Shown: positions 18,456 to 26,922 of the stretch, piece after piece
How positions within the stretch are numbered: position 1 is the stretch's first letter
Layout: each line of letters opens with the position of its first letter
Assembly (NCBI GenBank): GCA_002070105.1
Contig: MWCQ01000001.1
Span: forward strand, 62,001 to 126,000
Length of the DNA: 64,000 bases
Reading direction: 5' to 3'
Source: Firmicutes bacterium ADurb.Bin193
GTDB taxonomy: Bacteria > Bacillota > Clostridia > Monoglobales > Firm-18
Notes under the pieces: generated by a model
The model's database searches: none
What the model saw: only the letters and a program-made list of their open reading frames with translations
Told to the model about the DNA's origin: nothing
Position numbers and translations under genes: made by a program

Positions 18456-19328
18456 CTATTTGTTTCTGAAGATCAGGTAATCCGCAAGCGATACCAAAAA
18501 CTTCGATTTGTCGCCGAACATCTGCAAAGCATTTTTAGCATTGTTCGCATACTCCACGGAAGCAAGGCGCGCGCCGTCAATCCCAAGAGAATTTACAAAG
18601 TTTTTCTTTCCGATTGCCGCATCCCGCCCCGTCTTTTTACCTATAACCTTCTCCTCGCCCTCAACATCCAAAATGTCATCCTTTATCTGAAACGCTATAC
18701 CGAGATTGGCGGCGTAAGCATCAAGCGCATCGCGCACCTTGGGGTCGGTGTTGCCCGCCGCAAGCACTCCGAGCTTAACCGAGGCTTCCAAAAGCGCGCC
18801 TGTTTTCATCTTATAAAGCGAAATAAGCTCGTCATAGGAGTCCGCACCCTTAATGTCGATTACCTGTCCGCCGACCATGCCGCTTATGCCGCTTGCCGAG
18901 GCGAGAATTTTGACAGCCTCGAGCGCCGTGTCAGCGGGGAGTCCCGCATTCGCAATCGTTTCAAAGGCATAAAATAAAAGTGCATCACCGCCCAAAAGCG
19001 CCAGCGCCTCACCGAACCGTATATGGCTTGTCGGTTTTCCCCTTCTCAAATCGTCGTCATCCATGCAGGGAAGGTCATCGTGAATCAGCGAGGATGTATG
19101 AATAAACTCCACCGCACATGCAAGCGGCATAACATCCTCCTCCCTGCCGCCCAGCATCTCGCATACTCCGAGCGCAAGCACAGGTCTTATCCTTTTGCCG
19201 CCTGCTTCAAGCGAATAGTTCACAACCTCGAAAATTGTTTTGTGATACCCCTCACCGTTTGGAGAAAGCCTTTTAAGCCATCTTTCGGCCGTCTGTGTTT
19301 TTTTACTCAGTTCGTCTGTAAAGTTCAT
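18456..19328 (-). CDS. ispA: polyprenyl synthetase (farnesyl/geranylgeranyl diphosphate synthase)
   Basis: 290 residues. First Asp-rich motif DDLPCMDDDDLRRGKPT near residue 80 and second motif KDDILDVEG near 215 are both intact. It condenses isopentenyl diphosphate with allylic diphosphates. In the same operon as dxs, so isoprenoid entry and chain extension are co-expressed. The ATG lies 5 nt after the xseB stop. Confidence 0.95.
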   Translation of the reverse strand: MNFTDELSKKTQTAERWLKRLSPNGEGYHKTIFEVVNYSLEAGGKRIRPVLALGVCEMLGGREEDVMPLACAVEFIHTSSLIHDDLPCMDDDDLRRGKPTSHIRFGEALALLGGDALLFYAFETIANAGLPADTALEAVKILASASGISGMVGGQVIDIKGADSYDELISLYKMKTGALLEASVKLGVLAAGNTDPKVRDALDAYAANLGIAFQIKDDILDVEGEEKVIGKKTGRDAAIGKKNFVNSLGIDGARLASVEYANNAKNALQMFGDKSKFLVSLADYLIFRNK

Positions 19329-19333
19329 TACCT

Positions 19334-19564
19334 TTACACTCCTTCCGGCGGATTGAATTCCTGTGTTTCGTAGGTTTCGCCATTCTTAATAAGAACGCTT
19401 ACCTTTTTTTCGGCCTCCGAAAGAAGTTCGTTGCATACCCTCGACAGCGCAATGCCTTTCTCAAAAAGCTCAAGCATTTCATTAAGCGGAAGGTCGCCTT
19501 TTTCAAGTTTGGTTACAATCTCGTCCAACTCCTGTATCGCCTTTTCAAAGCTAATCTCAGACAT
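19334..19564 (-). CDS. xseB: exodeoxyribonuclease VII small subunit
   Basis: 76 residues, all helical, with the family pattern SFEKAIQELDEIVTKLEKG and LPLNEMLELFEKGI. Forms the nuclease with XseA, which lies directly upstream. Ribosome site AGGAGT precedes the ATG. Confidence 0.94.
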   Translation of the reverse strand: MSEISFEKAIQELDEIVTKLEKGDLPLNEMLELFEKGIALSRVCNELLSEAEKKVSVLIKNGETYETQEFNPPEGV

Positions 19565-19601
19565 AATACTCCTCCTAAATCTACGAAATTCCTTGCATAT
19601 T

Positions 19602-20789
19602 CTATTGTTTTGTTTCGGCTACCTCGCATATAATGCTTCCGTCGGAAACCCTTACCGAAAGCTCGTCACCCGACTTAACCTGAGTTATCGAGCGGATAAG
19701 GCTTCCTCCCTTTTGCACCACGCTGTATCCTCTCGAAAGAACGCCCAACGGGCTTAGGGCATTAATCCCCGCGACCGCGACCGCAAGTCTTTTCGACTTT
19801 GCATCAAGCAGTGCGGTTGTAGCGTTTATAAGGCGTCTTACAGAGTTGTCGGTTCTTATTCTGTTTTGGTTAATAAGGTCCATCGGGTTTTTGATTGAGA
19901 ACCTTGACAGTATCGCTTTTTTGCCCTCGACATTTTTTTTGATGGCAAAAAGCATCCTACCGTAGCTTTGACGAATCTTATTTTTAAGCTCGGCCGCAGA
20001 GGGAACCGCAAGCTCCGCCGCCGCGGAGGGTGTCGGCGCCCGAAGGTCGGCGACAAAATCCGCAATGGTAAAGTCCGTTTCATGCCCTACCGCGCTTATT
20101 ACGGGTATTTGGGAATCCGCAATTGCACGGGCAACAGGCTCCTCGTTAAACGCCCACAGCTCCTCTATCGAGCCGCCGCCGCGCCCGACTATAAGTACAT
20201 CCGCGCTTATGCTTCCTGCGGTGTTGAAATATTTTATCGCACCCGCAATTTGCTCCGCCGCGCCCTCACCCTGAACAAGAACGGGGAAAAGAATAATTTG
20301 CGCAAGAGGATAGCGCCTTGTGGCGACATTTATAATATCGCGCACGGCGGCGCCCGTAGGAGAGGTTATAACCCCTACGGTTTTGGGGTATGGGGGTAAT
20401 TTTTTCTTTTTTGAATCGTCGAAAAGCCCCTCCGCACCAAGTTTTGCTTTAAGCTGTTCGTATGCGACATGAAGGTCGCCCACTCCGTCGGGCTGCATGG
20501 TATTTATATAAAGCTGATACTGCCCGTCACGCTCATAGACGGATACCTTTGCGGTTACAATGACCTTCATTCCGTTTTCGGGCCTGAACCGGAGTTTATC
20601 CGCACTGCTTTTGAACATAACCGCTCGTATAGAGGAGTTTTCGTCCTTTAATGTCATATAACAATGCCCTGACGAGTGAAGCTTAAAATTGGAAAGCTCG
20701 CCAGTTACGGCGACATTTGACAGCCTGATATCGTTTTCGATAATTGCCTTTATGTATCTGTTAAGCTGTGTAACGGTAACAGTCATCAT
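19602..20789 (-). CDS. xseA: exodeoxyribonuclease VII large subunit
   Basis: 395 residues. N-terminal OB fold (about 1-100, with GELSNFKLHSSGHCYMTLKD), then the catalytic domain with GVITSPTGAAVRDI, VGRGGGSIEELWAFN and AVGHETDFTIADFVAD. It degrades single-stranded DNA with XseB. Two Met codons stand at the start (20789 and 20786); either may be used. First nucleotide-metabolism gene of the conserved OLE neighbourhood. Confidence 0.96.
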   Translation of the reverse strand: MMTVTVTQLNRYIKAIIENDIRLSNVAVTGELSNFKLHSSGHCYMTLKDENSSIRAVMFKSSADKLRFRPENGMKVIVTAKVSVYERDGQYQLYINTMQPDGVGDLHVAYEQLKAKLGAEGLFDDSKKKKLPPYPKTVGVITSPTGAAVRDIINVATRRYPLAQIILFPVLVQGEGAAEQIAGAIKYFNTAGSISADVLIVGRGGGSIEELWAFNEEPVARAIADSQIPVISAVGHETDFTIADFVADLRAPTPSAAAELAVPSAAELKNKIRQSYGRMLFAIKKNVEGKKAILSRFSIKNPMDLINQNRIRTDNSVRRLINATTALLDAKSKRLAVAVAGINALSPLGVLSRGYSVVQKGGSLIRSITQVKSGDELSVRVSDGSIICEVAETKQ

Positions 20790-20836
20790 GGGACTCTCCC
20801 TTTCGTATGCTTAATCTGCTTTTACTAAATGTCTGA

Positions 20837-21499
20837 TTATCGCGCCCTTAATCCGGCAAAAAGATTTGTTAGGCTGTCGGCAATTAAAATATGCGGGAAT
20901 TGCTTAAAATCCTGCGCCGCCGTTGTTCCTGTGGTAACTGCGGCAAAATCAATGCCGGCGTTTTGAGCGGTTTTTGCATCAATTAAGCTGTCTCCGATAT
21001 ACAAAACCTTCTCCTTTTCGCTGTTCAAAGCTTTAACAGCCTTCAGTAATCCTTCAGCCGCGGGCTTTGCTTCCCTGACATCTTCGAAGCCTACTATGTA
21101 ATCAATTAAATGCCTTGATCTGTTTTTTTCAAGGACTTCAACAATCCTGTAACTGACTTTGGTTGTTACGATTGCTGTTTTAAAGCCCTCATTTTTCAGC
21201 TGTTCCAATATCAAAACGGTATCGGAAAATAAATCGGTGTTGTCCACCATTACCTCATCGGCTTTTTCCATAAAATAATGTATAAAATCCGATGACACGC
21301 TGTCGCTTTCAATCCCGGTTAGAATTCTAAAGGTTTCTTTTAGCGTCATGCCTATCGTTTTTCTTATCTCATCCGTATTTTTAGGCGCTAAGCCAAGCTT
21401 TTCAAGGGCATAATTTATGCTCTTTGCAATTCCGACCGTTGAGTCGGCAAGAGTATAATCAAAATCAAAAATGAATGTATTGTATTTAATTCGGACCAT
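20837..21499 (-). CDS. HAD-superfamily hydrolase (phosphoglycolate phosphatase/PpaX-like)
   Basis: 220 residues with all four HAD motifs: FDFDYTLADST (nucleophile Asp), IVTTKVS (Thr), the Lys in AKPAAEGLLKAV, and YIGDSLIDAKTAQNAG. A C1 cap follows motif I. The family includes phosphoglycolate phosphatase and pyrophosphatase PpaX; the substrate cannot be set from the sequence. The ribosome site AAAGGA abuts the ATG unusually closely. It sits between the TsaD-like gene and xseA in the minus-strand block. Confidence 0.85.
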   Translation of the reverse strand: MVRIKYNTFIFDFDYTLADSTVGIAKSINYALEKLGLAPKNTDEIRKTIGMTLKETFRILTGIESDSVSSDFIHYFMEKADEVMVDNTDLFSDTVLILEQLKNEGFKTAIVTTKVSYRIVEVLEKNRSRHLIDYIVGFEDVREAKPAAEGLLKAVKALNSEKEKVLYIGDSLIDAKTAQNAGIDFAAVTTGTTAAQDFKQFPHILIADSLTNLFAGLRAR

Positions 21500-21528
21500 T
21501 CCTTTCTTTGTTTGTGCACAATTTTATG

Positions 21529-22407
21529 TTAATCCCTTATTCCGAGCAATGCAATCCCCACCGCATTGTCGGAGCAAAGGCGGGGATTCCCAAAGACCGC
21601 CGTATTCCCCATATAATCCCTTATTTGTCTGTTTGACGCAACTCCGCCCACCATTACAACCCTTTCGGTACTGCAACTGCTTTTTGCGCTTTCAACCGCT
21701 TTTTTAACGGATTTTGCGATACACTCCAAAACCGCGGCCGCAATGTTTTCGGGCTTTTCGCTTATGCGAAGCGCCTTTGTTTCCGCGCCGGAAAAGTTTA
21801 TGTTTGCCCCGTTTACCGTTACGGGAAGGTCAATATCCTTGGTTTTTTTCAGGGCAAGCTCCTCAAGCGACTTTCCGCAGGGGAACTCAAGCCCTAAAAA
21901 GACACCTACCCTGTCGATAAGCTGACCCGCCGATATGTCAAGCGTCCTGCCGATTATTTTTATATCGTCGCCGTTTATGCAGAGTATTTCCGTAGTCCCG
22001 CCGGATATATGTACCGCAATAAACGGAGCTTTATCCCAGCTTTCTGCCTCCGTACCGAAAATACCCGCTTTGATATGACCCCGTTGGTGTGAAAACTCAT
22101 GATACTCACATCCCAAAGCCGCCCGTACCGCCTTCGCCGCGCAAACGCCCGCAAGGAAAACCGGCATATAGGAGCCTTCGACATCCCTCGGCCTTGAAGC
22201 AACGCTTACACACTTAACACGCGAAAGGTTCAGACCTTCGAGCAGCATTGACAGGTTTCGGTTGTGCAAAAACACGGCGTCCGACTGGCGAAGGCCGCGT
22301 CTTCCCTTCGGAACCTCAAGCATAATCCTGCCGTCATAGAGTATCTTCCCGTGTTCCGCCAAAGCAACGGAGGTGGTATAGCAGCTTGTATCAATGCCCA
22401 AATACAT
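21529..22407 (-). CDS. TsaD/Kae1-like paralogue (peptidase M22 family)
   Basis: About 293 residues, shorter than the ~340 of true TsaD. The ASKHA-type fold is visible: GIDTSCYTTSVAL at the N-terminus, HQRGH (His 107 and His 111) matching the metal-binding HxxxH of TsaD, VHISGGTTEIL, INFSGAETKAL, VVMVGGVASNRQIR and LCSDNAVGIALLG. TsaD makes the t6A37 tRNA modification with TsaB and TsaE; whether this one does is unclear. Start ATG at 22407 follows the nusB stop by 1 nt and a GGGAG site; the frame extends a few codons further upstream. Confidence 0.8.
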   Translation of the reverse strand: MYLGIDTSCYTTSVALAEHGKILYDGRIMLEVPKGRRGLRQSDAVFLHNRNLSMLLEGLNLSRVKCVSVASRPRDVEGSYMPVFLAGVCAAKAVRAALGCEYHEFSHQRGHIKAGIFGTEAESWDKAPFIAVHISGGTTEILCINGDDIKIIGRTLDISAGQLIDRVGVFLGLEFPCGKSLEELALKKTKDIDLPVTVNGANINFSGAETKALRISEKPENIAAAVLECIAKSVKKAVESAKSSCSTERVVMVGGVASNRQIRDYMGNTAVFGNPRLCSDNAVGIALLGIRD

Positions 22408-22408
22408 A

Positions 22409-22825
22409 TTATTCCCGCTCCCTTGCACCTTTTTCCTTTAATACCGATGCGAGAACGCCGTTAACAAAACTTGCGGCTTCGGGCCCCTCATAACGCTTGG
22501 CAAGAGTAACGGCCTCACTTATGGAAACGCTGTCGGGAATATCCTGCCTGTAAAGTATTTCATATACGGATAGGGTTATTATACTAAGCGAAATTTTAGT
22601 AAGGCGCTCAATCCTCCAGCCCTCCAACAGGCGGGATATAATCCCGTTTATTTCATGCTTGTTTTTGTGCGAGCCGAACAGTACATCCTCAACATATTCC
22701 CTTTCCTTTTCTTCAAGACTGTTTTCACCGTAATATATATCCAAAATATACTGAGGGGATTCCTTCTGTATTTCTATCTGATACAAAAGCTTAAACGCCA
22801 ATTCGCGGGCTTTTTTTCTTGTCAT
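22409..22825 (-). CDS. nusB: transcription antitermination factor NusB
   Basis: 138 residues, all-helical, with MTRKKARELAFKLLYQIE at the N-terminus and the conserved tail region VSISEAVTLAKRYEGPEAASFVNGVL. NusB binds boxA RNA with NusE in rRNA antitermination. The ATG at 22825 has AAGGAGA upstream; the frame opens earlier, at 22846. It heads the long minus-strand block; a TATAAT-like -10 lies upstream (near 22943-22948) with a poor -35. Confidence 0.94.
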   Translation of the reverse strand: MTRKKARELAFKLLYQIEIQKESPQYILDIYYGENSLEEKEREYVEDVLFGSHKNKHEINGIISRLLEGWRIERLTKISLSIITLSVYEILYRQDIPDSVSISEAVTLAKRYEGPEAASFVNGVLASVLKEKGARERE

Positions 22826-22989
22826 TTGTATTCTCCTTAAAATCATGGGTCGTTATAATAAATATTCTATAAAAACAAATTAAAGGTTATTCTTTTTCGG
22901 TTGCTTTATAAAACATTTACCGTATTTTTACTCAAATTACATTATAACGCAATTATGCTAAAAAATAAACCCTTTTTCGGTTAAAATAT

Positions 22990-23017
22990 TTGAATTTTTA
23001 TAAATTTGTGCTATAAT
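22990..23017 (+). promoter_or_regulatory. sigma-A-type promoter of the DUF1015 gene
   Basis: TTGAAT (22990-22995), 16-nt spacer, TATAAT (23012-23017), 35 nt before the GTG start. Confidence 0.65.
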
Positions 23018-23051
23018 AGGCGTAAATGTTTATAAAGCGGAGTGATGACAG

Positions 23052-24293
23052 GTGAGTAGTTTTAAGGATGTGGGATTTCGCCCGGCCGATATTTTGATTC
23101 CCAAGAATATCGATATGGAAAAGTGGAGTGTTGTAGCATGCGACCAATACACATCACAACCCGAATACTGGAGTAAAGTCGAAAGGTTTGTCGGCGACGC
23201 TCCCTCAACCCTTCATATAGTATTCCCCGAAATATATCTGGATAGCGGCAATTTAGCCGCGCGCACGGACAGTATTGACAAAAATATGTATAAATATTTG
23301 AATGAAGGGATTTTTAATATATATAAGGATTCCTTTATATATGTCGAGCGTACACTGTCAGACGGCAGGGTAAGGCGCGGTCTTGTCGGCGCGGTGGATT
23401 TGGAGGCGTATGATTATGAAAAAGGCTCCGTTTCGCTTGTCAGGGCTACGGAAAAAACCGTTCCCGACCGTATACCGCCGAGGGTTAAGATAAGGACTGA
23501 CGCCCCGCTTGAGCTTCCGCATGTAATGCTTTTGGTTGACGATGCAAAATTCGAGCTTATAAAGCCTCTTTCCGATTCAAAAGGTGAGCTTGACTCGGTT
23601 TATGATTTTGAGCTTATGCAGGGCGGCGGTCATATTACGGGCTATTATGTACCGCTTGAAAAATGCGCTTATATGCCGGAGGTTTTAGAAGGACTTGTAA
23701 GCGATGACGGCCTTCTTTTCGCCGTAGGGGACGGAAACCACTCGCTCGCCGCCGCAAAGGAGTGCTGGGAGGCTGTAAAAAAAGGGCTTTCCGCCGAGCA
23801 AATCGAAAATCACACCGCAAGGTTTGCATTGGCCGAGGTTGTCAACATTCACGACAGCGCACTGGTATTTGAGCCTATACACCGTGTTTTGTTCGGTTGC
23901 AACCCTCAAAATGTAATTGAGGAATTTTCAAAATATAACGAAGGTCTTTCTTTAAGCGGCGGCAACTCACAAAAAATCGGCTATACCTACGGCGGTAAAC
24001 GAGGCTCATTGGATGTTACAACACCCAAAAACGGGCTTGTGCTTGCCGTTTTGCAGGACTTTCTTGACGAATACTGCATAAAAAACAATATAAAAATCGA
24101 CTACATTCATGGCGAGGATGTTGTAATGTCCCTTTCCGAAGAAAAAAACAGCCTGGGCTTTCTGCTTCCCGTTCTTGAAAAAAGCAGTCTTCTTCCTTTT
24201 ATATCATCAAACGGCGTTCTTCCCCGAAAAGCATTCTCAATGGGGAATGCGAACGAAAAACGCTTTTATTTGGAATGTCGAAAAATAAAATGA
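23052..24293 (+). CDS. DUF1015 family protein
   Basis: 413 residues, typical for DUF1015. Conserved blocks: a FRPADILIP start, VVACDQYTSQPEYW, and FAVGDGNHSLAAAKECWE (about residues 222-240), the family hallmark. The molecular function is not established in this family as a whole. It starts with GTG behind GGAGTGA. Monocistronic, between the nusB promoter region (divergent) and spoVT. No signal peptide or membrane segment; likely cytoplasmic. Confidence 0.85.
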   Translation: MSSFKDVGFRPADILIPKNIDMEKWSVVACDQYTSQPEYWSKVERFVGDAPSTLHIVFPEIYLDSGNLAARTDSIDKNMYKYLNEGIFNIYKDSFIYVERTLSDGRVRRGLVGAVDLEAYDYEKGSVSLVRATEKTVPDRIPPRVKIRTDAPLELPHVMLLVDDAKFELIKPLSDSKGELDSVYDFELMQGGGHITGYYVPLEKCAYMPEVLEGLVSDDGLLFAVGDGNHSLAAAKECWEAVKKGLSAEQIENHTARFALAEVVNIHDSALVFEPIHRVLFGCNPQNVIEEFSKYNEGLSLSGGNSQKIGYTYGGKRGSLDVTTPKNGLVLAVLQDFLDEYCIKNNIKIDYIHGEDVVMSLSEEKNSLGFLLPVLEKSSLLPFISSNGVLPRKAFSMGNANEKRFYLECRKIK

Positions 24294-24314
24294 GGAATCT
24301 TTAGAGAATTTGAT

Positions 24315-24344
24315 ACATAATTCCTTTCCGTTATTACCATACTA
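24315..24344 (+). promoter_or_regulatory. sigma-G-like promoter of spoVT
   Basis: ACATA (24315-24319), 18-nt spacer, CATACTA (24338-24344). The -10 fits the sigma-F/sigma-G consensus CATnnTA; the -35 has A instead of the usual G. spoVT is sigma-G dependent in Bacillus subtilis, which supports the reading. Confidence 0.55.
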
Positions 24345-24377
24345 ATCGTGTAAATTAAATATACGGAGGTAATCTAA

Positions 24378-24923
24378 TTGAAGGCTACAGGAATTGTTCG
24401 AAGAATAGATGATTTAGGCCGAGTGGTAATACCGAAGGAAATCAGAAGAACCATGAGAATCCGAGAGGGCGACCCGTTGGAAATATATACAGACAGAGAT
24501 GGTGAGGTTATATTCAAAAAATATTCTCCGATAGGAGAACTTGGAAATTTCGCACTGCAATATGCGGAAACGCTTGCCAAGACTTCGGGACACCCAATCG
24601 CAATAACCGATAAGGATAATGTTATAGCCGTATCGGGCGTTTCAAAAAAAGAGTTTGTTGAAAAGAAGATTTCGCCTGAGCTTGAAAAGGTTATGGAGGA
24701 CAAATCCGCCTATGCCGCAAAAGCCGGAGAGCAAACCCGAATACCCATAATCGACGGGATTGATAAGTATATCGCCAGCATAGTTTATCCGATTATTGCG
24801 GAAGGCGATTCAATTGGCTCGGTAGTCTTTTTGTCGGAAAACGGCGCCGCGCCCGTCGGGGAGGTTGAGGAAAAACTTGCGCAGGCGGCATCAAGCTTTT
24901 TAGGCAAGCAAATGGAGCAATAG
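24378..24923 (+). CDS. spoVT: stage V sporulation regulator SpoVT
   Basis: 181 residues. AbrB-type DNA-binding domain at 1-52 (KATGIVRRIDDLGRVVIPKE, then RTMRIREGDPLEIY) joined to a GAF-like C-terminal domain, the SpoVT layout. It modulates forespore sigma-G-dependent gene expression. The start is TTG behind GGAGGT. Monocistronic, ended by a strong hairpin. Confidence 0.93.
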   Translation: MKATGIVRRIDDLGRVVIPKEIRRTMRIREGDPLEIYTDRDGEVIFKKYSPIGELGNFALQYAETLAKTSGHPIAITDKDNVIAVSGVSKKEFVEKKISPELEKVMEDKSAYAAKAGEQTRIPIIDGIDKYIASIVYPIIAEGDSIGSVVFLSENGAAPVGEVEEKLAQAASSFLGKQMEQ

Positions 24924-24951
24924 GTATTAAACATGGATTTATCATCAGTAA

Positions 24952-24990
24952 TAAAGCGTTCGGAAAGGCACTACACATCCGAACGCTTTA
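24952..24990. terminator. terminator between spoVT and tgl
   Basis: Perfect 13-bp stem TAAAGCGTTCGGA / TCCGAACGCTTTA with a 13-nt loop between convergent genes. Its arm shares AAAGCGTTCGG with the dispersed repeats at 4844 and 58795. Confidence 0.85.
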
Positions 24991-24997
24991 ATAATAA

Positions 24998-25759
24998 TTA
25001 ATTATACCTTCTGTATATTCCGTAGAGATGGCTGTAATTCGGATTAGCCGCAGTTTCCATAAAATATGCTTCCTCGTCGGCGTCCTCTCTACGGTTGTTG
25101 TTAAGCGCTCTTATAAATACCTCAACCGTATATACGCCTATTCCGTGACCGTAATACTTGCCGTCCGAAAGGTCAATAAGATTTTCGCCCCTCCATTCGG
25201 GCGTGACCGGGTTTACATCGGGGTTTACCACATACCTTCTGTCGCCGGGAAGGTACGCCCTCGGCCTTATCATATAACCTATTTCCTTTAGGTTTCTGTC
25301 GATATAATGCCAGTTCATCAGGTGAATAAAGCTGAACACGCTGTCAAAAAGCTCCTTGCCGTAAACCTTTGCAAGCGCGCCGTAATACACAATAATCATT
25401 GCGGTCGCGCACTCGGTTGCATACTCCCTTCCGTTTGTATATATGTCTATAACGGCATCGTAGGGGCTTACGCTCTCGTTAAGCATAAAGCCGCCCTCTC
25501 TTGTTTTTCTCCAGTAGTAAGGGTTACACCTCGACTCCCTGAAAACCGCAAAATCCATATTGCTTCTGTAAAGCGCCCACGCCGAATTTACAATTTCAGT
25601 CCGAAGGTTAACCTCAAATTCAAGCTCCTCCCGCGAGCCGAAGCGGTATGTTCCTTCCGCCGCCGACATTCCGCTTATTATTTTTCTTTCAATACTGTTT
25701 TCGGGATACCCGACCATTAATTCATTCGTATCAGCCTGCATTCTTCCTATTGTTATCAT
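24998..25759 (-). CDS. tgl: protein-glutamine gamma-glutamyltransferase (spore coat transglutaminase)
   Basis: 253 residues, close to the 245 of Bacillus subtilis Tgl. The catalytic Cys lies in ATECATAMIIVYYGAL (Cys117), the Glu in EWRGENLI (Glu192) and the His in YYGHGIGV (His205); all three match the Bacillus enzyme. Tgl makes isopeptide bonds between coat proteins such as GerQ. Its start overlaps the end of the upstream unknown gene by 4 nt (ATGA), so the two are translationally coupled. Confidence 0.93.
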   Translation of the reverse strand: MITIGRMQADTNELMVGYPENSIERKIISGMSAAEGTYRFGSREELEFEVNLRTEIVNSAWALYRSNMDFAVFRESRCNPYYWRKTREGGFMLNESVSPYDAVIDIYTNGREYATECATAMIIVYYGALAKVYGKELFDSVFSFIHLMNWHYIDRNLKEIGYMIRPRAYLPGDRRYVVNPDVNPVTPEWRGENLIDLSDGKYYGHGIGVYTVEVFIRALNNNRREDADEEAYFMETAANPNYSHLYGIYRRYN

Positions 25760-26655
25760 CTTAAATACCTTCTGGCTTCCTCAAGCTGTGCTTCTATCGG
25801 CTGTTTCATAAATTTTTCCCAATCCGTCCTGCTCCTCTTAAAGAGCCTTCCCGAAAAATCGGCTAGCGTGGTTTGCGCCTCTTTGTCCAGAGAATCAAAT
25901 TCCGGTATTTGGTCAGTTTTTGCTATATCACTTTTACAGAGATATTTCGACTTTACATCTATATCAAACGGGTTAGGCCTGCTTGAATACAAAAAATTTT
26001 CACCCGTGAAGCGAATATATGGATAGTTTTCTTTAATCCACTGAAACATTTTTTTGTACTCCGCCTTTTTGCCTGACACATCTTCATGTATGTTCAAAAG
26101 CTCGCGCGCAAGCCGGACATTCTTCTCATTTTTCGAAAGAAGATACCCCGCCGTTATCACAAGCGCCTCAATGTTGCGGGAGCGGAAGAACACCCATACC
26201 AAATCGTGTATATACCCGCCCTTTGCATTGCGTGAAAAAATGATTTTTGCAACGGTCGGAAGGATTTTTGAATTATGGAATTTATTTATAAGCAGTGATG
26301 CCGCATCGTCGATTATTGTGTCAAATTCATCGCAAAGTCCGTCGTCCTCCGAACCCGATGTCAAAATCCACTCAAGTGTGCCTTCTATATCGGCAAGGGT
26401 AGGCTCCTTCCTTTTCTTTATGCTTTCGCATATTGTAACGGCCCTGTTGTTTTTCGGGCTTAGATGTTCCGATAAATCAAACTCTTTAATAACAGGGATA
26501 AGAATATATAAGGTAGCAAAGCCAAGCCTTGCATCATTTATCAGAGCAACCGCCCTGTCCTTTTGCGTTTTGCACATTTCACGAAAAGTATTAATACACT
26601 CCTCCGTGCCGTATCGTTTTCTTATGTCTTCAAGTAAATTGTTTCTCCCTCTCAA
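25756..26655 (-). CDS. unknown helical protein coupled to tgl
   Basis: 299 residues that I do not recognise. No signal peptide or membrane segment; mostly predicted helix in short paired blocks, which suggests HEAT-like or TPR-like repeats (about 85-215). The C-terminal third is richer in charged residues (KSRTDWEKFMKQPIEAQLEE-like composition). It overlaps tgl by 4 nt and shares its promoter region, where a sigma-G/F-like CATACTA is seen, so a sporulation role such as coat assembly is a reasonable guess but unproven. Confidence 0.6.
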   Translation of the reverse strand: MRGRNNLLEDIRKRYGTEECINTFREMCKTQKDRAVALINDARLGFATLYILIPVIKEFDLSEHLSPKNNRAVTICESIKKRKEPTLADIEGTLEWILTSGSEDDGLCDEFDTIIDDAASLLINKFHNSKILPTVAKIIFSRNAKGGYIHDLVWVFFRSRNIEALVITAGYLLSKNEKNVRLARELLNIHEDVSGKKAEYKKMFQWIKENYPYIRFTGENFLYSSRPNPFDIDVKSKYLCKSDIAKTDQIPEFDSLDKEAQTTLADFSGRLFKRSRTDWEKFMKQPIEAQLEEARRYLR

Positions 26656-26737
26656 AAAATAATTACCCTCCTTTTAATAGGCTGTTATATAATACTAAAA
26701 ATCCGGGGAATTTGTGAGATTTACCGATTTAACACTT

Positions 26738-26767
26738 TAGTATGTAAGATATAAAAAATTCACATAT
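26738..26767 (-). promoter_or_regulatory. possible forespore-type promoter of the tgl operon
   Basis: On the minus strand CATACTA (26744-26738) stands 83 nt before the first gene. The -35 region (TATAT/ATATG at 18-19 nt) is a poor match to GHATR, so this is tentative. The rest of the 26656-26922 gap is AT-rich and holds nothing else I can name. Confidence 0.35.
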
Positions 26768-26922
26768 AAAAACGGAAAAATTCAATAAAAATTTTCAATT
26801 TTAGAATTGAAATAATGTCAAATAATTGATGTAATTAATAGCAAAATTTAAATATATTGCAAAATTCAGTAAAAATGTTTGGTTTTGTTATTTCTAAAGA
26901 AAATTTATAAGGAGGAATTACA

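Noticed and set aside
22886-22984. CTTTTTCGGTT occurring twice between nusB and the DUF1015 gene as an operator
   Set aside because: Only two short AT-flanked copies about 80 nt apart, with no symmetry; chance cannot be excluded.
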